NCBI GenBank assembly: GCA_947172415.1
Contig: OX359189.1
Location: forward strand, 6,648,501-6,712,500
Source of the DNA: Chondrosia reniformis
Lineage: Eukaryota; Porifera; Demospongiae; Chondrillida; Chondrillidae
DNA length: 64,000 nt
Reading direction: 5' to 3'
Below the pieces are notes generated by a model. That model had not been told where the DNA came from, did no database searches, and was given only the letters and a program-made list of their open reading frames with translations. A program made the translations under genes and the position numbers. This document shows, one piece after another, positions 57,501 through 64,000 of this stretch; position 1 is the first letter of the stretch, and each line of letters opens with the position of its first letter.

Positions 57501-60500
57501 TATACAAAAAGTGTATATATATAATACTGACTAGCTTGCTAATATGCCATTATCAGAATTGTTACTGTCCAGCCTAATTATGGATGTTTTTCATACCGTC
57601 AATTTATAAGTTCACTGACCAACCTCCGTGTAAATTGCATTATATAGTACTATTTGATTACTTTTAAATATTGGTTATACTTAGGAGAGATCTTTGTGCA
57701 AATATAGGAAATGGAATGTGCAGTGATGGAACTATAGGTAGGTATAAAGGTACTGTTTAGGATATACATTTCATTGCATCCCTATCGGTTTACATCGCCA
57801 AATTCCTAGTTAGTGGGTGAAGTGGGTGTTATTATTATGACACTATTCAAGGAGCATGATATGTTTAGCATGAATGAGAAGGTTTGATACTTATTTGGAC
57901 ATGGTACATTAGAAACTGATAGGTGTGGATTACTAACACAGCTGTATCTATGCACATACATATAAAAACATTCACCTATCATAATTAAGGTATGTACGCA
58001 TAATGTATTAGGTTTTGCTACTGTTGAAGGAATGTGCACTGGAAGTGACTCTTGTGCAGTTGTTGAACATTTTGGAATCCAAACAGGCTTTACTGTAGCA
58101 CATGAGACTGGACATTTGTGAGTATATATGGGTATGGGTATCTTATTTAAACTGGCAATGGCCACTAGCCAAAATGGGCTATATACTATTAAGGCACCCA
58201 GTGAATTAAGTGTTCAAGTGTACACAATGGAAATGAAATAATTCAGCTTTGTGCAATAACAATAGATTTGGAATGGTCCATGATGGAACTGCTAATTCCT
58301 GTGATAGAGCAGAAGGATATGTTATGTCCCCCATTTTGGGAGAGGGTGGAGTGAGGAACAGATACCAGTGGTCTACCTGCTCAGCAGAAGAGCTTAGAAC
58401 CTTTCGATTATCTAGCAAGACCACTTGTTTACATGATGGGGGTCCCACTGCTCTAACTCCATCCTTCAACCTAGGTGTTACCAATGACTTAGATAGGCAA
58501 TGTGAAGTAGCAGTTGGGTTGGGCTCTACAGCAAGCAGATGTCAAACTCTAAATGTTGTAAGTACTTGGTTATTTATTATTTATTGAGCTATGGAAAAGA
58601 TATCTTTCACTTCATGCAACAATGAAATGATGCATATAATTGAATTTATAGGATATTTGTCAGACATTTTACTGTTCAGATGGACAAACCTGTCTACACA
58701 TTGTCCACCCTGCCTTAGATGGGACATCATGTGGAAGTGAAAGTGTAAGATTGCTTGCAATATATATGCATCACCATGCAACACCTAAACTAAATGTATG
58801 TGTATATATATATGCATCAGATACATGGAACATACAAAGCTATGTATCTATACGTACATGCAAGAAGATATAATACTTCTAATACTAAGCTTTTTGATAT
58901 ACGTACATACAATGTCATATATTAGTGATTACAATGTTCTTCATAAAGGTATTGTTTCTCTTCCATATTGCTGCAATTTTTTGTGTATACAGATATTGTT
59001 AAAAGTAAATGTGATTTATAATTTTCAAATTCATTTTAATATTTTTTGCATTTCAAACCACAGGTTTGCTATCGAGGGTCATGTACCAACAGTGCTAGTT
59101 TTGCTTCTGTTGATGGGGGGTGGGGTGATTGGTTACCATGGGAACCCTGCTCTCATTCATGTGGTATCGGTATTAGATGTAGAAGCAGGTTGTGCAATAA
59201 CCCCAGGTAATAATAGTGAATCAACAGTACCAAATGTGCGCATACTTTATTTGTTAATCAAAGAAATATTATTTTGTATTTACTGCAGTCCCATAAATGG
59301 TGGCAAATATTGTGTTGGTCCTGAGATAAGTTGTGAAACTTGTAATACTGAGGATTGTCCAAGAGTAGTAGATTTGAGAAACGAACAATGTAACAACTAT
59401 AACAGCCCCTTCAATGGTGTAATATATACATGGGAGAAGTATGAAGGTGATTGTGAATTTCAAATGTATATTATATTTGAGCCTTTTAAAGTAAGATTAT
59501 ATACTACACCTTCTTCCCTGACTGAAAAGTGTGAATTCACATATCCCATGGTATTTTCAATGGAAGTGTTGAATACTGTATTATGTGTATAGATAGATAC
59601 GCTTAACATAGTTTATGGGTTCCATGCATATATGAACATGTATAATTACATAATGGTTATATATCACATATATTTTAGATGAATCCATAGATCCATGTGC
59701 ACTTTCTTGTACACCAATAAATCAAAATTTCTTTTCCATTTTGGGAGTTCTTGACAATGGAATACCTTGTACCCCACAATCTGGTATTCATCAGCATGGT
59801 CGCTGTATAGCAGGAAGATGTCTTGTAAGTCAAGCTTCACAAAACGTATTCTTTGTATACAAAGCATGTATGCATGTACAAATATATAAAAATTAATATA
59901 CATACGTACTTTTGGGTGCAATTCTAGATATGAGTGTCATATACGTATGTATAGAATTCAATATACATACTGTACCTACAGTAAAGGAGGTTTCTCTTGA
60001 TTTAAAAGGGTGTTGGTTGTGACAAGAAACTAAACTCAACTGCTGTTTTGGACAAATGTGGTTTTTGTAATGGAGAAAGTTCAATGTGCAAAGAAGTCAT
60101 GTTGACTTACAATGTGGAATGTCTGGGCTTTGGTATGTTGTTGATCATTTAATGTTCAAAGATCACTACCTCACCGAGGACTCCTGTTCCCTGCCAATAT
60201 AGGAATTAAGTCCACTTTGTTGTTTACATTCCATTTTTATACAAATTATATACAAACAATAATGTGTCTATGTATAAATGTATCTTGTATCCCTTTTTAT
60301 TCCAATTTGAATCCAGATATTCTATGATCAATTTAAGATTGTCTATAGCTAAGACAACAAACACAAACCTGCATGCAATTTGGATTAATAGTATTATTAT
60401 GTATTATTCATGCAGGGTACATTACTGGATATACTATACCAAGTGATTCAAGATCAATTGACATAAGGAAGGATGCAACTGATGACAGTGTTTACTTAGG

Positions 60501-63500
60501 TACCCTAGGCCTATCAGTTACATCAAGCTTGTAAACGTATTATACGTATGTCCTTTGTTGCTGTATATATATATAGTTTTGCTTAACAACGGAGAACGTG
60601 TCATTAATGGTGGTTTCAGAGTAACTAGAGGAGCAACGATTGAGGTAGCTGGAACAGACTTTGCATATCAAAGGAATAATGGAGGGGAAAATTTAAAAGC
60701 CACAGGTCCAATTGATGTTGATGTAGAGATAGAGGTACATATATACATGTATATAGGCTTATATATATATTATATAATATGTACGTATAATGTATATATA
60801 ATGCAAATATCTACTTTTGCAATATGTCTATAAAGAGTGACATGTGCTTGTGATTTACAAATGCCTTTCAGAATATTCCTTCACTTTTTAAATTCTATTT
60901 ACGTATATTGTCTTTTTCTGTAGTTTCTTTGTACTAGATCTGGAAACTTTAATTATAAAATATCTTATTATATGGCTGTATCAGCACCCATAACACAGCC
61001 AACTACGGCTGCCACTACTCCACCAACTACGGCTACCACTATTCCACCGACTACGGCTGCCACTACTCCACCAACTACGGCTGCCACTACTCCACCAACT
61101 ACGGCTGCCACTACTCCACCAACTACGGCTGCCACTACTCCACCAACTACGGCTGCCACTACTCCACCGACTACGGCTGCCACTACTCCACCGACTACGG
61201 CTGCCACTACTCCACCGACTACGGCTGCCACTACTCCACCGACTACGGCTGCCACTACTCCACCAACTACTGCTGCCACTACTCCACCGACTACGGCTGC
61301 CACTACTCCACCGACTACGGCTGCCCCTACTCCACCGACTACGGCTGCCACTACTCCACCGACTACGGCTGCCACTACTCCACCGACTACGGCTGCCACT
61401 ACTCCACCGACTACGGCTGCCACTACTCCACCGACTACTGCTGCCACTACTCCACCAACTACGGCTACCACTACTCCACCAACTACGGCTACCACTACTC
61501 CACCAACTACGGCTACCACTATTCCACCAACTATGGCTGCCACTACTCCACCGACTACAGCTGCCACTACTCCACCAACTACGGCTGCCACTACTCCACC
61601 GACTACGGCTGCCACTACTCCACCGACTACTGCTGCCACTACTCCACCGACTACGGCTGCCACTACTCCACCGACTACGGCTGCCACTACTCCACCGACT
61701 ACGGCTGCCACTACTCCACCAACTACAGCTGTCACTACTCCACCGACTACAACTGCTCTAAAGCCATCCAGTTGCCCTGGTCAGTATATAATATCTGTAT
61801 TTTATGCACATACAATAATAATAGATACTGGTTTTAATTAATAATTAATGCTAGTGTTCCTATAGTTCTTATGTATATAAATTTATAATCAGAAATGTAT
61901 ATTTTCTAACTGTGAAGCTGTTTAAATGGTTCACATCTTCACCATAGTGCATCTAGAGTGCCATTTACTCAGATGTTGATATATATACTCTAAGGTCTTC
62001 GTAGCTCAAAATTAAAAGATTTGTGCATTTGTATATTTCACCATCATTAACATATACGTATATATATATAGTGTTTCATTTTTTAAAAGCTTTATATAGA
62101 TCTATAATATATAATAGATTCCTGTAGAGATCAGCTTACCCAATATAACTGCAATCTTTTCAAGAGACGAAATCAATGTGAGCAAGATGTGTATCAGAGA
62201 CTGTGTTGTGAAACATGCAAGTGCACCAAGGAGATGCCAACAAAGAAGAGCCCTGTATATAAACCTACTAATATTTTAGTGGAACCTTCTGTAGTAACAA
62301 AAGATACAGATGACAATAGTTGCCCAAGTAAGTCAACATGTATGAAGTAATAATTTATGTAGTCTTAATTTCTTTCTATATATATAAGTATACATGACCA
62401 ACATGTATTATCAATGTGTATATATATACTGTGAAACTGCATGTTCCAGTTGATTTGATTGCATATATATATTATGAGCTATCTCTATAGCAAAACTGAA
62501 GGATTTGGACTTTTTGACCCTTTTTTATAACTCAAGTAATGCCATTCGTTTTCTATATAACTTGCAGTTGTAATCTCTATCCATATTATTACTCTTGAAG
62601 ATCTATGGGTGATCAAACTTTCCCATTCCTTGAATTTTGTTGCAGATATAGCTCAAATATATACATCTAGATGGGTAGATAAGCACAATTGCAACAAGTA
62701 TTGTTACATAACTGCATTACAAGTTCCTTTACACCTTACTTCAAAAGTCATTATTAATTTAATATTGTTATATATAATTACACAAGTAGAAACTTTCTTT
62801 GAGCACTATTTAAAATTGCATTTCTACCAAATGTTTTTCTAGCTGATTGCAAAGACTTGCTGTCTCCTTATAACTGTCAGTTTTTTAAGCGGGAAGGTCG
62901 CTGTAAAAAGACTATTTACGAAAGGCTTTGTTGTTCTACCTGTAAATGTAATACTGCCACAACAACTAAGGAAACTACAGTTTCTGAAAAGTCCACATCA
63001 GCTAAGCCAACTACATCTGCACCAACTCAGAATATCTCAGGTATATATATATAATATAATGGATATACAATGTCCTGAATGCATTATATATTTACCCTAT
63101 AGCCATGGCAATGAGCTCATAATGGGGATGCATTACAGCGTGAATTGATGAATATTATTTGCCGATCAAAGGGAGATTGATTTTGCTAGCATTGCTAAGT
63201 TACATTTGAATCGAGCTGAAGTGACTCGGGGTTGTATGTGTGGTGTGTTATTGCTATTGATTGAATCACACTGAACCTGATTAGATATTTCATGAACCAA
63301 ATAAGATATAATCACTCTCCAATAAGATATAATTGCCGTCTGAAGCGAAATTGTCACTTCTTACAACAAATAATTTTATAGTCACTCAATATAAACATAG
63401 CAACCACCTAGCAACGGCAAATAAATGTAAATTATGTCATTTTCTAAAATGATATAGATGTTATATATTATTAATAGTGTGCATGCATTTTCTAATATGT

Positions 63501-63612
63501 AGATAATTGTAAAGATATGCTTTCAAGGTATGTGTGTCGTGTTGTCTTCAAAAATCGTTGTGGTCAAAGGATACCAAAGCTTCTCTGCTGTGATACATGC
63601 AAGCCACAATAA
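54578..63612 (+). CDS. Secreted ADAMTS-type metalloprotease with pre-catalytic sushi domains, mucin tract and three PLAC-like domains (22 exons, ~1321 aa)
   Basis: Exons (phase-checked): 54578-54752, 54819-55105, 55403-55526, 55623-55811, 56035-56223, 56341-56495, 56599-56682, 57124-57230, 57685-57737, 58012-58117, 58266-58557, 58652-58744, 59064-59206, 59289-59446, 59679-59824, 60009-60132, 60416-60499, 60577-60734, 60999-61779, 62118-62327, 62843-63040, 63503-63612. Order: signal peptide; propeptide (to ~195) with REKR; sushi 1 and 2 (~197-322); furin-like NKRKR (~328); reprolysin domain from ~335 with zinc motif HETGHLFGMVHDG (~485-497) and Met-turn VMSPIL; disintegrin-like ([18 protein letters not shown]); TSP1 ([17 protein letters not shown]); Cys-rich ([16 protein letters not shown]); spacer ([14 protein letters not shown]); TTPPTTAA tract; three PLAC-like modules (C-x8-C-x7/8-C-x8-CC-x2-C). 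It acts in extracellular matrix; the active site looks intact. Confidence 0.85.
60999..61765 (+). repeat. 24-base coding minisatellite (mucin-like TTPPTTAA, about 31 units)
   Basis: Tandem ACTACTCCACCRACTACGGC plus TGCC units inside exon 19 keep the reading frame throughout. They encode an extended O-glycosylatable Thr/Pro/Ala linker between spacer and PLAC domains. Variants include GCCCCTACT (61322) and ACTATTCCACC (two places). The reverse strand is also open (VVGGVVAA) purely because of the repeat. Copy number is likely polymorphic. Confidence 0.9.
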
Positions 63613-63689
63613 TTATATAAACTAACAACGTACCATAACAAATCTATATGCAGTATTATAAAGTAGAATTATTGAAAGTTGTGTGATAT

Positions 63690-63767
63690 TTGTAATTGAA
63701 TTTCAATGAATAGGAATTAATTATACTGGAATAACGGAACCCATGCAGAGTATTTATCACATTATGG
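63690..63767 (+). repeat. Segment shared (reversed) with 1850-1936
   Basis: TTGAATTTCAATGAATAGGA, then ATTATACTGGAATA, GGAACCCAT, CAGAGTATTT and ATGGACTATT match the reverse complement of the gene A upstream region. It directly abuts the truncated membrane-gene copy that follows. Confidence 0.65.
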
Positions 63768-63774
63768 ACTATTT

Positions 63775-64000
63775 AGTTGGTTCAATTAAAAGGTAGAGAG
63801 AAGACAAGAGCTAGAGCCAAGTTTCATTCTTGAGACACTTTTAATCAGTCTTGACTGACAGTCTACTAGCATTTTGGAACTGGTGGAAAAACTAAATTTG
63901 GAGATAGAGGGAAATTAAAGGTTTGTTGGTTGAATAAAAGTTTTGAAACTGTTAATGTTTCCTGGGTGTCTCCAAATTGTTTCATTCTCAAATTTAACAA
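63775..64000 (-). pseudogene. Truncated, frame-broken copy of the multi-pass gene's ectodomain exon
   Basis: Near-identical to 52335-52565 on the same strand (GGTTCAATTAAAAGGTAGAG, CCAAGTTTCATTCTTGAGAC, CTCCAAATTGTTTCATTCTC). It has scattered substitutions and small indels around 63890-63960 that break the frame. It runs off the window edge, so a second, possibly complete paralog could continue outside. Confidence 0.75.

Noticed and set aside
60968-61735. 255-codon minus-strand [11 protein letters not shown]
   Set aside because: Antisense of the ADAMTS mucin exon. No start, splice or flanking coding support on that strand.
1-64000. CRISPR arrays, bacterial operons, ribosome-binding sites or rRNA genes
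   Set aside because: Spliced genes, animal domain families and repeat structure show nuclear metazoan DNA. The regular repeats are coding minisatellites or tandem duplications without unique spacers.

Overview
The window is strongly AT-rich, animal-type genomic DNA. Genes are small and compact, with GT/AG introns mostly of 60-600 bases, single-exon 7TM receptor genes, and abundant TACGTA/TATATA microsatellite-like filler. The gene set (an expanded, highly derived GPCR-like family, an ADAMTS-type metalloprotease, small Ig-like or secreted receptors, and GIY-YIG and RLE-type retroelement fragments) fits a basal metazoan. A demosponge such as Amphimedon is most likely; that is an inference from composition and gene content, not something I could search.

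Layout. 0.7-1.66 kb: GPCR-like gene A (-). 2.36-3.54 kb: broken retroelement. 3.9-12.8 kb: two tandem segmental-duplication units, each carrying an internally deleted minus-strand fragment of an ADAMTS-like gene plus an intact plus-strand glycosyltransferase gene. 14.0-28.0 kb: five more genes of the GPCR-like family (B-, C+, D-, E-, F-), a decayed 3' remnant of one, and a small single-pass receptor-like gene at 22.1-23.0 kb. 28.9-31.2 kb: UNC-93-like membrane protein (-). 32.3-41.2 kb: three minus-strand genes with signal peptides. The outer two are paralogous small secreted proteins; the middle one is a single-Ig-like-domain transmembrane receptor with a tyrosine-rich tail. 41.2-50.2 kb: gene-poor, repeat-rich, with the C-terminal exons of an Fcf2/DNTTIP2-like protein and a damaged tRNAHis guanylyltransferase (THG1). 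50.3-52.7 kb: multi-pass membrane gene with a glycosylated ectodomain (-). 53.7-54.05 kb: GIY-YIG retroelement fragment. 54.6-63.6 kb: a 22-exon secreted ADAMTS-type protease with two sushi domains ahead of the catalytic domain, a long Thr/Pro mucin-like tract and three PLAC-like domains. The last 230 bases are a broken copy of the ectodomain exon of the 50-52 kb gene.

Many coding regions here are multi-exon and were assembled by hand from splice signals, phase agreement and family motifs. The main theme is extracellular and membrane biology: receptors, a secreted protease, and a type II glycosyltransferase. Extensive local duplication has copied pieces of the ADAMTS gene and of the 50-52 kb membrane gene elsewhere in the same 64 kb.
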